This document shows, one piece after another, positions 39,000 through 49,354 of a stretch of 64,000 nt of DNA. The stretch covers positions 2,790,001 through 2,854,000 of the forward strand of contig NZ_LT629797.1 in NCBI RefSeq assembly GCF_900106015.1, given 5' to 3'. A program made the translations under genes and the position numbers. The notes under the pieces are model-generated. The model saw nothing but the letters and a program-made list of their open reading frames with translations. It was not told the DNA's origin and ran no database searches. Source of the DNA: Pseudomonas sihuiensis. Its GTDB lineage: Bacteria; Pseudomonadota; Gammaproteobacteria; Pseudomonadales; Pseudomonadaceae. Numbering within the stretch: the stretch's first letter is position 1; each line of letters starts with the position of its first letter.

Positions 39000-39311
39000 T
39001 TACCCGCGCGACACCTGCACGCAACCGCCTGAGGCTGATGAAACGCCATCAACGGCCAGAATGAGCGCTTCTTTGGCGCTTTTGCTCAGGCGCTTGATCG
39101 CCCGTTCACGGCGCAACGCATCACCCTTGCCGGCACAGGCTTCGACGTAGGCCAGCGCCAGCGCCGGGCTGGTATGGAAGAATCGGGCACCCTTGCCGCT
39201 CTGGTGCTGGGCGAAACGCCGCTGCGGGTCATCGCTGATGCCGCAATACAGCGCACCATTGGCGGCGCGCACCAGATAGACGAACCAGGCCTTTTCGACT
39301 GCTGCATTCAT
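39000..39311 (-). CDS. GIY-YIG nuclease-superfamily protein
   Basis: 103 residues. The motif [23 protein letters not shown] carries the split GIY-YIG signature (VYL...YCGIS) with the catalytic Arg in RRFAQH. These small YhbQ-type proteins have nuclease folds and a suspected role in DNA repair. Its ATG overlaps the pcs stop as TGATG, so it is translationally coupled to pcs. The six residues upstream in the frame are excluded. Confidence 0.85.
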   Translation of the reverse strand: MNAAVEKAWFVYLVRAANGALYCGISDDPQRRFAQHQSGKGARFFHTSPALALAYVEACAGKGDALRRERAIKRLSKSAKEALILAVDGVSSASGGCVQVSRG

Positions 39312-40027
39312 CAGCGCGCGGGAAACCACTCACGCGCCGAGCGCCACAGGCACATGCCGACGAAGTAGGCCGAAGCCAACCACCAGAGCGCCAGCAGCCA
39401 GAACTGATTGACCGGGTACTGCAGGATCAACAGCGCGCTGGAGAGCATCCAGACGAAGGTCACCAGGATGTTCAGCGGCATGAACTGACGCACGCGGAAC
39501 GGGTGCAGGAACTTCATCTTGGTCAGGGTCAAGCCGGCCAGCAGGACGATAATGGCCAGGGTGATCCAGGGGTGCACGTCGAGGATGTAGAAATACAACA
39601 CGACCACGTTCCACGCCGCCGGGAAGCCGACGAAGTAGTTGTCCTTGCTCTTCATGTTCAGGTTGCAGAAGCAGAACAGCGAAGACAGCAGAATCAGGCC
39701 CACGGCGAACAGCGGCGTGTAATCCGGCAGTGGGATGAAGCGGTAAAGAAAGATGGCGGGGATGAATACGTAGGTCAGGTAATCGATCACCAAGTCGAGG
39801 GTCGAGCCGTCGAAATGCGGCAGTACACCCTTGACGTCATAGCGGCGCGCCAGCGAGCCGTCCAGACCGTCGACCAGCAGCGCCAGGCCGAGCCACAACA
39901 GGCATTGCGTGGGTTGGCCGTCGAGTACGGCCAGCAATGCCAGCAGGGCGAGGATCACGCCACTGGCGGTAACAGCATGGACCCCCCAGGCTTTGGCCTG
40001 TTTTACGGCAACGATCAATTCGGTCAC
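39311..40027 (-). CDS. pcs: Phosphatidylcholine synthase
   Basis: 238 residues if the GTG at 40027 is used; an upstream GTG at 40060 gives 249. It has about eight membrane helices. The CDP-alcohol phosphotransferase motif reads [20 protein letters not shown] followed by [11 protein letters not shown], with the longer spacing typical of Pcs. It condenses choline and CDP-diacylglycerol into phosphatidylcholine in the inner membrane. The position near the aap operon and rhlB matches P. aeruginosa PA3857. Confidence 0.92.
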   Translation of the reverse strand: MTELIVAVKQAKAWGVHAVTASGVILALLALLAVLDGQPTQCLLWLGLALLVDGLDGSLARRYDVKGVLPHFDGSTLDLVIDYLTYVFIPAIFLYRFIPLPDYTPLFAVGLILLSSLFCFCNLNMKSKDNYFVGFPAAWNVVVLYFYILDVHPWITLAIIVLLAGLTLTKMKFLHPFRVRQFMPLNILVTFVWMLSSALLILQYPVNQFWLLALWWLASAYFVGMCLWRSAREWFPAR

Positions 40028-40126
40028 GGCAGGTCTCGATTGGCAGTGGAGGTGCGGCACCCGGTGTGCGCACTCTTTATTGAAGGCTAAGACCGGCTAG
40101 CCTACCACTGCGTTCCTTCGCCCGCC

Positions 40127-40597
40127 TCAGCGCGTGCCACGAAACTGGGCCAGCCCGCGTGCCGCCTGTCGACGAATGGCAGCCTGAACCGGTGGCGCCC
40201 ACCCCAGCAGAAGCCCTTTGCCACCTAGCGCCTGACGTGCCCAGCGCCATAGATCGAAGTGATCGCGATGCTCGACGATGAGCCCGTCGCGAAACACGAA
40301 GCGCGCCTGAATATGGTTGACCACCTGACGACCGGTGGCACTGAAACGGTAGCTGGCGACCCAGCGCGCGCTGCCGGCATGATCGTCAGCGTGCACCGAG
40401 TCGAAGGTCAGCGAGAAGTCTTCGGCGCGGCTGCACAGCATGCGCCACATATCGCCCGCCTCCGCGCCGTGCAGGTCGACGAAGACCGGATCGGAGAAAC
40501 GCACGTCCTCGGCGTAACAACCGGCCATGGTCTCGGCATCGAGTTTCTGGAAGGCGCTGTAAAAACGCTGGATCAGATCGGCATTGGGGTGGCTCAT
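40127..40597 (-). CDS. NTF2/SnoaL-like protein
   Basis: 156 residues. The N-terminus LIQRFYSAFQKLDAETMAGCYAEDVRFSDPVF is a clear SnoaL-like fold start, and the C-terminus adds a basic, Trp-rich tail. The family includes small isomerases and binding proteins; no catalytic residues can be assigned. It lies just upstream of pcs on the same strand, with a gap of about 100 bases. Confidence 0.8.
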   Translation of the reverse strand: MSHPNADLIQRFYSAFQKLDAETMAGCYAEDVRFSDPVFVDLHGAEAGDMWRMLCSRAEDFSLTFDSVHADDHAGSARWVASYRFSATGRQVVNHIQARFVFRDGLIVEHRDHFDLWRWARQALGGKGLLLGWAPPVQAAIRRQAARGLAQFRGTR

Positions 40598-40623
40598 GAG
40601 TCGCTCCTACAGGCTTTTCATTA

Positions 40624-40688
40624 CGTAGGGTGCGCCGCGCGCACCGCTGTCACGGCGTCGCTCACTGGTGCGCACAGCGCACCCTACA
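40624..40688. repeat. Inverted repeat (same family as 14748-14809)
   Basis: CGTAGGGTGCGCCGCGCGCACC and GGTGCGCACAGCGCACCCTAC pair around a 21-base loop. It differs from the earlier copy only in the loop and a few arm bases. Confidence 0.75.
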
Positions 40689-40738
40689 CGTTCGCAAGGA
40701 TGGTTCACCCCAGTCTGTTCGTCCGGCGAGGACGTGGC

Positions 40739-40779
40739 GATTGGCTATAAAGACAACTTTGTGTCAATAATCGCCAATC
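40739..40779. promoter_or_regulatory. Candidate operator before the GlxA-type regulator
   Basis: GATTGGC (40739-40745) and GCCAATC (40773-40779) are perfect inverted half-sites about 4 turns of helix apart by start position, spanning AT-rich sequence 18 bases before the ATG. Autoregulation is an inference. Confidence 0.4.
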
Positions 40780-40796
40780 CAATTCAGGTCACTGTC

Positions 40797-41738
40797 ATGC
40801 TGCGCATCGCCTTGTACGTCTGCCCGCAAACCATCTGCTCCAGCCTGAGCATGGCGCAGGATGCCTTCAGCCTGGCCAATCGCCTGGTCGGCGCGCCCCG
40901 TTTTCAGTTGCAGCGTTTCAGCCTTGATGGCCAACCCGTGCAGTTGGAGTTCGCGCAGGTTCAGGTCGATGGCGGCCTTGAGCTGGCCGAGCAGGCCAAC
41001 CTGCTGATCGTTCCCGCCACCGGTAGCGCCATCACCCGCACGCTGGAGAGCAACGCCAAGCTGCTGCCCTGGCTGGCCCAACGTGATCAGCAACAGGTTG
41101 CTAGTCTGTGCAGCAGCGCCTTCCTGCTGGCCGCTGCCGGCCTGCTCGATGGGCGCCAGGCGACCACCCACTGGGCATTGGCCGATTCGTTTTCCCGCCT
41201 ATTCCCCCGAGTGAACCTGCGCAGTGACCTGCTGCTGACCGAGGACGGCCCGCTGTTCTGCTCCGGTGGTGCTCAGGCCGGGCTCGACCTGTGCCTGCAC
41301 CTGATTGCCCTGCATGCCGGCGAATGGCTGGCGCAACAGGTGGCCAGCGCCATGGTGATCGAGCGTCAGCGCGGTACGCAGACCCGTTTCGCCCCGCTGT
41401 TGCCCAGCAGCGAGGACAAGTCCCTTGCCCCGCTGCTGGCCTGGCTACGCGAGCATCACGCCGAGACAATCGATCTCAACCGTCTGGCACAACAAGCCCA
41501 TTGCTCGGCGCGTACCCTGCTACGCCGTTTCAAACAGGCCACCGGGCTGACCCCTGGCGATTACCTGCAGCGCCTGCGTATCAGTCTGGCGCAGCAGGCA
41601 CTGACCGATTCGGCGCAGTCGCTGGAGCAGGTCGCCAGTCAGGTCGGGTTCGCCGACCGCGCCACCTTCGCCAAGCGCTTCAAGCAGTTATGCGGAGAAA
41701 CGCCGGGCGCCTTCCGCAAACGCATGCGGCGCCACTAG
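40797..41738 (+). CDS. GlxA-family transcriptional regulator (DJ-1/PfpI plus AraC HTH)
   Basis: 313 residues. Residues 1-190 are a DJ-1/PfpI-like domain with the nucleophile-elbow region VASLCSSAFLLAAAGLL. An AraC-type double helix-turn-helix follows (TIDLNRLAQQAHCSARTLLRRFKQATG and SLEQVASQVGFADRATFAKRFKQLCG). Such regulators control choline, carnitine, arginine and related genes in Pseudomonas. The target here is unknown. ATG 40797 gives the family start MLRIALYVCPQ. Confidence 0.9.
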   Translation: MLRIALYVCPQTICSSLSMAQDAFSLANRLVGAPRFQLQRFSLDGQPVQLEFAQVQVDGGLELAEQANLLIVPATGSAITRTLESNAKLLPWLAQRDQQQVASLCSSAFLLAAAGLLDGRQATTHWALADSFSRLFPRVNLRSDLLLTEDGPLFCSGGAQAGLDLCLHLIALHAGEWLAQQVASAMVIERQRGTQTRFAPLLPSSEDKSLAPLLAWLREHHAETIDLNRLAQQAHCSARTLLRRFKQATGLTPGDYLQRLRISLAQQALTDSAQSLEQVASQVGFADRATFAKRFKQLCGETPGAFRKRMRRH

Positions 41739-41749
41739 GCGCCCAAGGT

Positions 41750-42060
41750 GTCCGATGGCTAATGCCAATCAAAACGGATTTTCGTAGGAGCCCCGCCCCG
41801 GGGCGAAGCTTTTCCTATCAGCGCCGCCCCGGTTCGCGGCGGGGCGCCGCTCCTACAAATTGTTGGCATGGTCGCCTGATCGAGTGGCCTCAGCAACAAA
41901 CCAAGGAAGTCCGATGGCTGATGCCAATCAAAACGGCTTTTCGTAGGAGCCCCGCCCCGGGGCGAAGCTTTTCCTATCAGCGCCACCTCGGTTCGCGGCG
42001 GGGCCCGCTCCTACAGATTGGTGGCATAGCCGCCAGAGGGAGCGGCACCGGCAACGAAAA
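41750..42060. repeat. Tandem duplication of a REP-bearing segment
   Basis: Two head-to-tail copies of about 155 bases start at 41750 and 41908 with GTCCGATGGCT(A/G)ATGCC. Each contains CGTAGGAGCCCCGCCCCGGG and ends in an inverted GGGGC..GCTCCTACA arm. It fills the 360-base gap before the aap operon terminator; no gene is present. Confidence 0.8.
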
Positions 42061-42080
42061 AGGGAGCCCGAAGGCTCCCT
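42057..42080 (-). terminator. Terminator of the aapJQMP operon
   Basis: On the minus strand AGGGAGCC-TTCG-GGCTCCCT is a perfect 8-bp stem with a stable UUCG loop, followed by five T. It ends just after aapP. Confidence 0.88.
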
Positions 42081-42101
42081 GATCCATGGCGCAATGCCGG
42101 C

Positions 42102-42863
42102 TCAGTGCAGGATCTGACTGAGGAACAGCTTGGTGCGCTCGTTCTGCGGGTTGGTGAAGAAGGCATTCGGCTCGGCCTCCTCGACGATCTCGCCCTTGTC
42201 CATGAAGATCACGCGGTTGGCCACGGTACGGGCAAAACCCATCTCGTGGGTCACGCAGAGCATGGTCATGCCGTCTTCAGCCAGACCGATCATGGTGTCG
42301 AGCACCTCTTTCACCATCTCCGGGTCGAGGGCCGAGGTCGGCTCGTCGAACAGCATGATCTTCGGCTTCATGCACAGCGCGCGGGCAATCGCCACACGCT
42401 GCTGCTGACCGCCGGAGAGCTGGCCCGGAAACTTGTTGGCCTGCTCGGGGATACGCACGCGCTCGAGAAAATGCATGGCAATTTCCTCGGCCTGACGCTT
42501 GGGCATCTTGCGTACCCACATCGGCGCCAGTGTGCAGTTCTGCAGCACGGTCAGGTGCGGGAACAGGTTGAAGTGCTGGAACACCATACCCACTTCACGG
42601 CGAATCGCTTCGATGTGCTTGAGGTCGCTGGTCAATTCGGTGCCATCGACCACGATGCGCCCCTGCTGGTGTTCTTCCAGGCGGTTGATGCAACGAATGG
42701 TGGTGGACTTGCCCGAACCGGACGGCCCGCAGAGCACGATGCGCTCGCCCTGCTGCACGCTCAGGTTGATGTCCTTGAGCACATGGAACTGGCCGTACCA
42801 CTTGTTCACACCCTGCAGCAGGATCATCGGCTCGGCGCTGGGTTGTTTGATTGCTTCACTCAT
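42102..42863 (-). CDS. aapP: Amino-acid ABC transporter ATP-binding protein
   Basis: 253 residues of the GlnQ/AapP family. Walker [10 protein letters not shown], signature [15 protein letters not shown], Walker [14 protein letters not shown] and the H-loop THEMGFAR are present. It powers the uptake complex made by AapQ and AapM. The gene lies 9 bases after aapM, so it is operonic. Confidence 0.95.
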   Translation of the reverse strand: MSEAIKQPSAEPMILLQGVNKWYGQFHVLKDINLSVQQGERIVLCGPSGSGKSTTIRCINRLEEHQQGRIVVDGTELTSDLKHIEAIRREVGMVFQHFNLFPHLTVLQNCTLAPMWVRKMPKRQAEEIAMHFLERVRIPEQANKFPGQLSGGQQQRVAIARALCMKPKIMLFDEPTSALDPEMVKEVLDTMIGLAEDGMTMLCVTHEMGFARTVANRVIFMDKGEIVEEAEPNAFFTNPQNERTKLFLSQILH

Positions 42864-42872
42864 GACTCACTC

Positions 42873-43970
42873 CTAACGCTTGTGGCCGGTATCCAGCTTC
42901 CGCTCGAGATGCAGCGAATAGCGGGACATGCCGAAACAGAAAATCCAGAAGACCAACGCGGCGAACACATAACCTTCGGTAGCCATACCCAGCCATGCCG
43001 GGTCGGTGGTCGCCTGCTTGATGCTGTTGAGCAGATCGAACAGGCCGATGATGATCACCAGACTGGTGTCCTTGAACAGGGCGATGAAGACGTTGACGAT
43101 GCCCGGAATCACCAGCTTCAGCGCCTGCGGCAGGATCACCAGGCCCATCATCCGCCAGTAGCCCAGGCCCATGGCCGCGGCCGCCTCGTACTGCCCTTTG
43201 GGAATGGCCTGCAGACCACCGCGCACCACTTCGGCGATATAGGCAGACTGGAACAGGATCACCCCGATCAGCGCACGCATCAGCTTGTCGAAATGCATGC
43301 CTTCGGGCAGGAACAACGGCAGCATCACCGAGGACATGAACAGCACGGTGATCAACGGCACACCGCGCCAGAACTCGATGAAGGTGACGCAGATGACCTT
43401 GATCGCCGGCAGGTTGGAACGTCGCCCCAGTGCCAGCAGGATACCCAGCGGCAAGGCACCGGTGATGCCCACGGAGGCGATCACCAGGGTCAGCATCAGG
43501 CCGCCCCACTGGCTGGTGGATACCACGCTCAGGCCGAATACCCCGCCGTGCAGCAGGCACCAGGCGATCACCGGATAGATCACCAGGAAGCCCAGGCCGT
43601 AGAACGCCTTGCGCGGCATCTGCGGCACGAACAGCGGCGCCGCGCCGACGATTGCCAGCCACAGCGTGGCGTCCACGCGCCAGCGCAGTTCACTGGGGTA
43701 GAAGCCGTACATGAACTGACCGAAACGCTGTTGGATGAACACCCAGCACGCGCCTTCCTTGGTGCAGTCGGCACGGGTGCTGCCCACCCAGTTGGCATCG
43801 ATGATCGCCCACTGCAGCAGCGGTGGTACCACCAGCCAGATCAGATAAAGCGCGAAGATGGTCAACAGGCTGTTGAACCAGTTGGAAAACAGGTTGGCCT
43901 TGAGCCAGCCCACTGCACCGACGCTCAGGCGTGGCGGCGGCAGGTCCGGTTTGAATGTGTGAGTCTGCAT
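42873..43970 (-). CDS. aapM: Amino-acid ABC transporter permease AapM
   Basis: 365 residues, longer than the usual 220 of this permease class, as is typical for AapM. A long N-terminal part with several helices precedes the core HisM domain with the EAA-type loop (AAAMGLGYWRMMGLVILPQALKLVIPG) that contacts AapP. It forms the membrane channel with AapQ. Confidence 0.93.
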   Translation of the reverse strand: MQTHTFKPDLPPPRLSVGAVGWLKANLFSNWFNSLLTIFALYLIWLVVPPLLQWAIIDANWVGSTRADCTKEGACWVFIQQRFGQFMYGFYPSELRWRVDATLWLAIVGAAPLFVPQMPRKAFYGLGFLVIYPVIAWCLLHGGVFGLSVVSTSQWGGLMLTLVIASVGITGALPLGILLALGRRSNLPAIKVICVTFIEFWRGVPLITVLFMSSVMLPLFLPEGMHFDKLMRALIGVILFQSAYIAEVVRGGLQAIPKGQYEAAAAMGLGYWRMMGLVILPQALKLVIPGIVNVFIALFKDTSLVIIIGLFDLLNSIKQATTDPAWLGMATEGYVFAALVFWIFCFGMSRYSLHLERKLDTGHKR

Positions 43971-43979
43971 GGCTGCTCC

Positions 43980-45164
43980 TTACCGCTCAGTCAGCGCGAT
44001 GCGCTTGTTGTACCAGTTCATCAGCAGGGAAATGCTGATGCTGATGGCCAGATACACGCTCATGGTGATGGCGATCACCTCGATGGCCTGGCCGGTCTGG
44101 TTGAGCACGGTGCCGGCGAACAGCGAAACCATGTCCGGGTAACCGATACCGGCGGCCAGGGACGAGTTCTTCGCCAGGTTGAGGTACTGACTGGTCAGTG
44201 GCGGAATGATCACGCGCAGTGCCTGCGGGATGATCACCAGACGCAGGGTGACGCCCGGACGCAACCCAAGCGAGCGCGCCGCTTCGGTCTGACCATGGCT
44301 GACCGCCATGATCCCGGAGCGAACGTTCTCGGCGATGAAAGCCGCGGTGTAGATGGTCAGCGCCAGGGTCAACGCCATCAGCTCGGGGATCATCACCCAG
44401 CCGCCACGGAAGTTGAAACCAGTCAACTCCGGCACGCTCCACACCAGCGGGTTACCGCCGATCAGCACGGTGAGGCCAGGGATGACGACGATCAGCGCCA
44501 GCGAGGTCCACAACAGCGGGAAGATCTGACCAGTGGCCTCGCGGCGCTTCTTGGCCCAGCGTCCCAGGGCGATGATGCCGACGATGGTCGCCAGTACTAC
44601 CACCGCGAACAGGCCAAAACTCTCCGAAGGGCCAGGCGCCGGCATGTACAGACCGCGACTGTTGAGGAAGAAGATTTCACCCACATCCAGGCTCTGCCGA
44701 GGACCAGGCAGGGCAAGAAATACCGCGAAATACCAGAAGAGGATCTGCAGCAACGGCGGAATGTTGCGGAAAATCTCGATGTAAACGGTGGCCAACTTGC
44801 TGATCAGCCAGTTGGGCGATAGCCGCGCCACACCCAGCAGGAAACCAAGGATGGAGGCCAGCACGATACCGATAAAAGACACCAGCAGGGTATTGAGCAA
44901 GCCGACCAGAAACACACGGGCGTAGCTGTCGCTTTCCGTGTACTCGATCAGGTGCTGGGCGATACCGAAACCGGCGCTGTTATTGAGAAAAGCGAAGCCG
45001 GAAATGATCCCGCGCTTCTCCAGGTTAGCCTGGGTGTTCTGGAAGAGAAACCAGCCGAGCGCCACAACGGCGATAACGGCAATGATCTGGAAAGCCCAAG
45101 CACGCACCTGCGGATCGTTCAGAAGCGATCCTCGCGGGCGCGGGGCATTAGCAGTCGTGTGCAT
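43980..45164 (-). CDS. aapQ: Amino-acid ABC transporter permease AapQ
   Basis: 394 residues, again long for the class. The EAA loop is EAARSLGLRPGVTLRLVIIPQALRVIIPP. The start was set at the ATG 45164 (MHTTANAPRPRG); the frame extends 11 more codons. It is 9 bases from aapM. With AapM it makes a general L-amino-acid uptake system in the inner membrane. Confidence 0.93.
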   Translation of the reverse strand: MHTTANAPRPRGSLLNDPQVRAWAFQIIAVIAVVALGWFLFQNTQANLEKRGIISGFAFLNNSAGFGIAQHLIEYTESDSYARVFLVGLLNTLLVSFIGIVLASILGFLLGVARLSPNWLISKLATVYIEIFRNIPPLLQILFWYFAVFLALPGPRQSLDVGEIFFLNSRGLYMPAPGPSESFGLFAVVVLATIVGIIALGRWAKKRREATGQIFPLLWTSLALIVVIPGLTVLIGGNPLVWSVPELTGFNFRGGWVMIPELMALTLALTIYTAAFIAENVRSGIMAVSHGQTEAARSLGLRPGVTLRLVIIPQALRVIIPPLTSQYLNLAKNSSLAAGIGYPDMVSLFAGTVLNQTGQAIEVIAITMSVYLAISISISLLMNWYNKRIALTER

Positions 45165-45226
45165 GACAACCCTCACGGAAGCCCCGGCCGCACGCAAGCC
45201 GGCCGGAGTTCACTTAATCGGAAACG

Positions 45227-45255
45227 ACAGCGGCAGGCCTCAGGCCTGCCGCTGT
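45227..45255 (-). promoter_or_regulatory. Intercistronic hairpin between aapJ and aapQ
   Basis: ACAGCGGCAGGCC-TCA-GGCCTGCCGCTGT is a perfect 13-bp stem with a 3-base loop right after the aapJ stop. In other ABC operons such hairpins stabilise the upstream binding-protein mRNA or partly terminate transcription, giving an excess of binding protein; that role is inferred here. Confidence 0.75.
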
Positions 45256-45261
45256 GGACGG

Positions 45262-46290
45262 TCAACGCACCGGCGGTGCGTACTGCAGACCACCCTTGTT
45301 CCACAGGGCGTTGAGACCACGCTCGATCTTCAGCTCGCTGCCGGCACCGACGTTACGGTCGAAGGACTCACCGTAGTTACCGACTTGCTTGACGATCTGT
45401 ACTGCCCAGTCTTTCGGCAGCTTGAGGTCTTTGCCGAACTCACCTTCAGTACCCAGCAGACGTGCTACGTCCGGGTTCTTGGTGTCTTTGGCAGTGGCTT
45501 CGACGTTGGCCGAGGTCACACCCAGCTCTTCGGCGTTGACCATGGCGAACAGGGTCCAGCGCACGATGTCGAACCACTCTTCGTCACCCTGGCGCACGAC
45601 CGGGCCCAGAGGCTCCTTGGAGATGACTTCCGGCAGTACGACATAGTCGTCCGGGTTGGCCAGCTTGATGCGCTGTGCGTACAGCTGCGACTGGTCGGAG
45701 GTCAGCACGTCGCAACGGCCGGCTTCGACCGACTTGGCGCTCTCGTCGGAGGTATCGTAGGTGATGGGGGTGTACTTCATGCCGTTGGCACGGAAGTAGT
45801 CGGAGAGGTTCAGCTCGGTGGTGGTACCGGCCTGGATGCAGACGGTAGCCCCGTCCAGTTCCTTGGCGCTGGAAACGCCCAGCTTCTTGTTCACCAAAAA
45901 GCCCTGGCCGTCGTAGTAGTTGGTGCCAGTGAAGTTCAGACCCAGTGCGGCGTCGCGCGAGCTGGTCCAGGTGGTGTTACGCGACAGGATGTCGACTTCG
46001 CCGGACTGCAGCGCAGTGAAGCGCTCCTTGGCGGTCAGCGGGCTGTACTTGACCTTGGTCGCGTCGCCGAAAACCGCGGCTGCAACAGCGCGGCAGACGT
46101 CAACGTCGAGACCCAGGTAGTTGCCTTTTTCATCGGCGTAGGAGAAGCCAGGCAGACCGTCGCTGATACCGCACTGCACGAAGCCTTTCTTCTGCACTGC
46201 ATCCAGAGTGGCGCCTGCCTGAGCAAAGCCACTGACACCGAGCACAGCTGCGGTGGTCAGCACAGCCAGGGTGGATTTCACCATCTTCAT
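45262..46290 (-). CDS. aapJ: Periplasmic amino-acid-binding protein AapJ
   Basis: 342 residues with the signal peptide MKMVKSTLAVLTTAAVLGVSGFAQA and an SBP family 3 domain (VQCGISDGLPGFSYADEKGNYLGLDVDVCRAV). It captures L-amino acids for AapQMP. GGAGG 7 bases before the ATG at 46290 makes this start clear; the upstream frame to 46437 is leader. ACAACAAGAG just before the ribosome-binding site resembles the A-rich motif recognised by Hfq/Crc in Pseudomonas catabolite repression; this is inference. Confidence 0.95.
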   Translation of the reverse strand: MKMVKSTLAVLTTAAVLGVSGFAQAGATLDAVQKKGFVQCGISDGLPGFSYADEKGNYLGLDVDVCRAVAAAVFGDATKVKYSPLTAKERFTALQSGEVDILSRNTTWTSSRDAALGLNFTGTNYYDGQGFLVNKKLGVSSAKELDGATVCIQAGTTTELNLSDYFRANGMKYTPITYDTSDESAKSVEAGRCDVLTSDQSQLYAQRIKLANPDDYVVLPEVISKEPLGPVVRQGDEEWFDIVRWTLFAMVNAEELGVTSANVEATAKDTKNPDVARLLGTEGEFGKDLKLPKDWAVQIVKQVGNYGESFDRNVGAGSELKIERGLNALWNKGGLQYAPPVR

Positions 46291-46615
46291 CAAAAACCTC
46301 CAGTTGCTCTTGTTGTGTTGGAGTCTCCGTCCGCCTTCCTCACCCTTTTGAGGCCGCGACCCGCCGGCAGCAACGGTATCGACGAGAAGTTCGAACGTCA
46401 GGCAGGAGCCTAGTCGGCATTTCCCTCTGCTGGCCAACTGCTCCTACCCAGCCCATTGGTTGAACGGGCCTGAGACGGATCGTCATCCGCCTGGGCGTTT
46501 CATCACCCCGACGGTCTAGTTAGGAACCCCACACAGCAGATTCCTGCCTGTTGAGCAATGCGCAATGGCACAGTGTTACCGTTAGCGCACCGCGTCGTCA
46601 GTCCGGATGAGCCAT

Positions 46616-46631
46616 AGCAAGCCCCGTACCA
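46616..46631 (-). promoter_or_regulatory. Sigma-54 (-24/-12) promoter of aapJQMP
   Basis: On the minus strand TGGTACGGGGCTTGCT matches the consensus TGGYACG-N4-TTGCW at every defined base, with the required GG-to-GC spacing. Transcription should start near 46604, leaving a leader of about 310 bases before aapJ. It is the main feature of the 478-base gap (46291-46768); the rest holds no gene I can see. Confidence 0.8.
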
Positions 46632-46708
46632 GCACATGGCGAATTGCCGTATGTGCAGGGGGGCAAGAGCAAAAGATTCACCCGTGCGACAACTTATTCA
46701 CAGATTAG

Positions 46709-47428
<720 letters not shown>

Positions 47429-47452
47429 CCGAACCGAAGAGATGCACGATAA

Positions 47453-49354
47453 ATGAGCACAGCGCCCCTCATTCGCACCCTGCAGGATATCGAACAGATC
47501 GAGAGCACCCCGCTGAGCGAGCGCGACCTGCCCAGCAGCACCTTCGAGCTGATTCGCCGCACGGCGCAGGCCAGCCCCGAGGCAGCTGCGCTGTCGTTCA
47601 TTCTCCAGGGCACGGGAGAGGAAACCCCGCTGCGCCTGAATTATGCCGAGCTGCTCGGCAAGATCACCCAGACCGCCAACGCCTTCCACCGCCTGGGCCT
47701 GCGTCCCGGCAAGGCGGTGTCCTTCCTGCTGCCCAACCTGCCGCAGACCCACTACACCATCTGGGGTGGCGAGGCCGCCGGCATCGTCAATGCGATCAAC
47801 CCGCTGCTCGACGCCGAACATATCGCCGAGCTGATCCACGCGTCCAACTCCGAGCTGCTGGTGACCCTGGCGCCCTTCCCAGGCACCGAGCTGTGGGACA
47901 AAGTCGATGCCCTGCGCGATCAGTTGCCGGAGCTGAAAGCGATTCTCTGCGTGGACATGGCCAACCTGCTGCCCGAACCACAACGCAGCGCGCTCAAGGC
48001 CCAGCGCGGCCTGCTGCCGGAGGGCGTGCTGGATTTCGATGAAACCATCGCCGCCTGCCCCGCCGACCACCTGGAAAGCGGTCGCGTGATCACCGCCGAC
48101 GACATCGCCAGCTACTTCCACACCGGTGGCACCACCGGCACGCCAAAACTGGCGCCGCACAGCCACGGCAACGAAGTGGCGATGGCCTACAGCATGAACC
48201 TGGTCACTCGCTTCGGCGTCGGCGACGTGACGCTCTGCGGCCTGCCGCTGTTTCACGTCAACGGCGTCATCGTCACCGGACTGACGGCTTTCATCGGCGG
48301 TGCCGAAGTGCTGCTGGCCACGCCGCAGGGCTATCGCAACACCACCTTGATTGGCAATTTCTGGAAGGTCATCGAACGCCACAAGGTCAGCTTCTTCAGC
48401 GGTGTGCCCACCATTTATGCCGGCCTCCTGCAGATTCCCAGCGAAGGCCATGACCTGTCCTCGCTGAAATACGCCCTGTGCGGCGCCGCGCCCATGCCGG
48501 TGGAACTGATACGCCAGTTCGAGGCCAAGACCGGCCTGACCCTGCTCGAAGGCTATGGTCTGACCGAGGGCACCTGCGGCAGCTGCGCCAACCCTCCAGC
48601 CGGCGAGCGCCGCCCCGGCTCGATCGGCCTGCCCATGCCGTACTGCGAAGTGCGCATCAAGGTACTCGACGAGCAGGGACGCTATCTCCGGGATGCAGAG
48701 CAGGATGAGATCGGCAACCTGTGCATCCGCGGTGCCACGGTATTCAGGGGCTATCTGCAGGCGAGCAAGAACGCCGGCATCTGGGTCGATGGCGACTGGT
48801 TCAATACCGGCGACCTCGGTCGCGTCGATGCTGACGGCTATATCTGGCTGACCGGGCGCAGCAAGGATCTGATCATCCGCGGCGGTCACAACATCGACCC
48901 GCAGATGATCGAGGAAGCCCTGCACAAACACCCCGCCGTGGCCATGGCCGCTGCCGTGGGCAAGCCAGACGAGAAGGCCGGCGAATTGCCGGTGGTCTAC
49001 GTGCAGCTCAAGCCGGGCGCGCAGACCAGTGAAACCGAGCTGCTGGAACATGCCGCCGCACATATTCCCGAACGCGCCGCGGTGCCCAAGGATGCCTGGA
49101 TCATCGATGCCATTCCGCTCACGGCGGTGGGCAAGACCTTCAAACCAGCGCTGCGCTTCGATGCCATCGCCCGGGTTTACCAAGCGGCTATCGATGAGTT
49201 GCACCCGGCTGTTCGGGTTGAAGTGCTGAGCGATGACAGGGCTGGTCAATTGGCCCACATCCACCTGCCGAATCAGGATCAGGCCTTGGCTGCCAGCATT
49301 GGCGAACGGCTGTCCGGCTACGCGGTGGGCCATCGCATTCACTTCGCAGCGTGA
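47453..49354 (+). CDS. AMP-dependent acyl-CoA synthetase/ligase
   Basis: 633 residues. The AMP-binding P-loop FHTGGTTGTPKLAPHSH is at about residues 222-238; LEGYGLTEGT and the hinge ITWLTGRSKDLI-type segment (YIWLTGRSKDLIIRGGHNI) follow; GKTFKPALR has the C-terminal catalytic Lys. It activates a carboxylic acid to an adenylate and then a CoA thioester. The acid is unknown. It has a longer C-terminal tail than typical 540-residue members. Confidence 0.9.
   Translation: MSTAPLIRTLQDIEQIESTPLSERDLPSSTFELIRRTAQASPEAAALSFILQGTGEETPLRLNYAELLGKITQTANAFHRLGLRPGKAVSFLLPNLPQTHYTIWGGEAAGIVNAINPLLDAEHIAELIHASNSELLVTLAPFPGTELWDKVDALRDQLPELKAILCVDMANLLPEPQRSALKAQRGLLPEGVLDFDETIAACPADHLESGRVITADDIASYFHTGGTTGTPKLAPHSHGNEVAMAYSMNLVTRFGVGDVTLCGLPLFHVNGVIVTGLTAFIGGAEVLLATPQGYRNTTLIGNFWKVIERHKVSFFSGVPTIYAGLLQIPSEGHDLSSLKYALCGAAPMPVELIRQFEAKTGLTLLEGYGLTEGTCGSCANPPAGERRPGSIGLPMPYCEVRIKVLDEQGRYLRDAEQDEIGNLCIRGATVFRGYLQASKNAGIWVDGDWFNTGDLGRVDADGYIWLTGRSKDLIIRGGHNIDPQMIEEALHKHPAVAMAAAVGKPDEKAGELPVVYVQLKPGAQTSETELLEHAAAHIPERAAVPKDAWIIDAIPLTAVGKTFKPALRFDAIARVYQAAIDELHPAVRVEVLSDDRAGQLAHIHLPNQDQALAASIGERLSGYAVGHRIHFAA

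Noticed and set aside
42105..44822. 905-codon plus-strand ORF across the aap operon
   Set aside because: It is antisense to aapP, aapM and aapQ, which have clear motifs. The translation is His/Gln-rich and shows no family.
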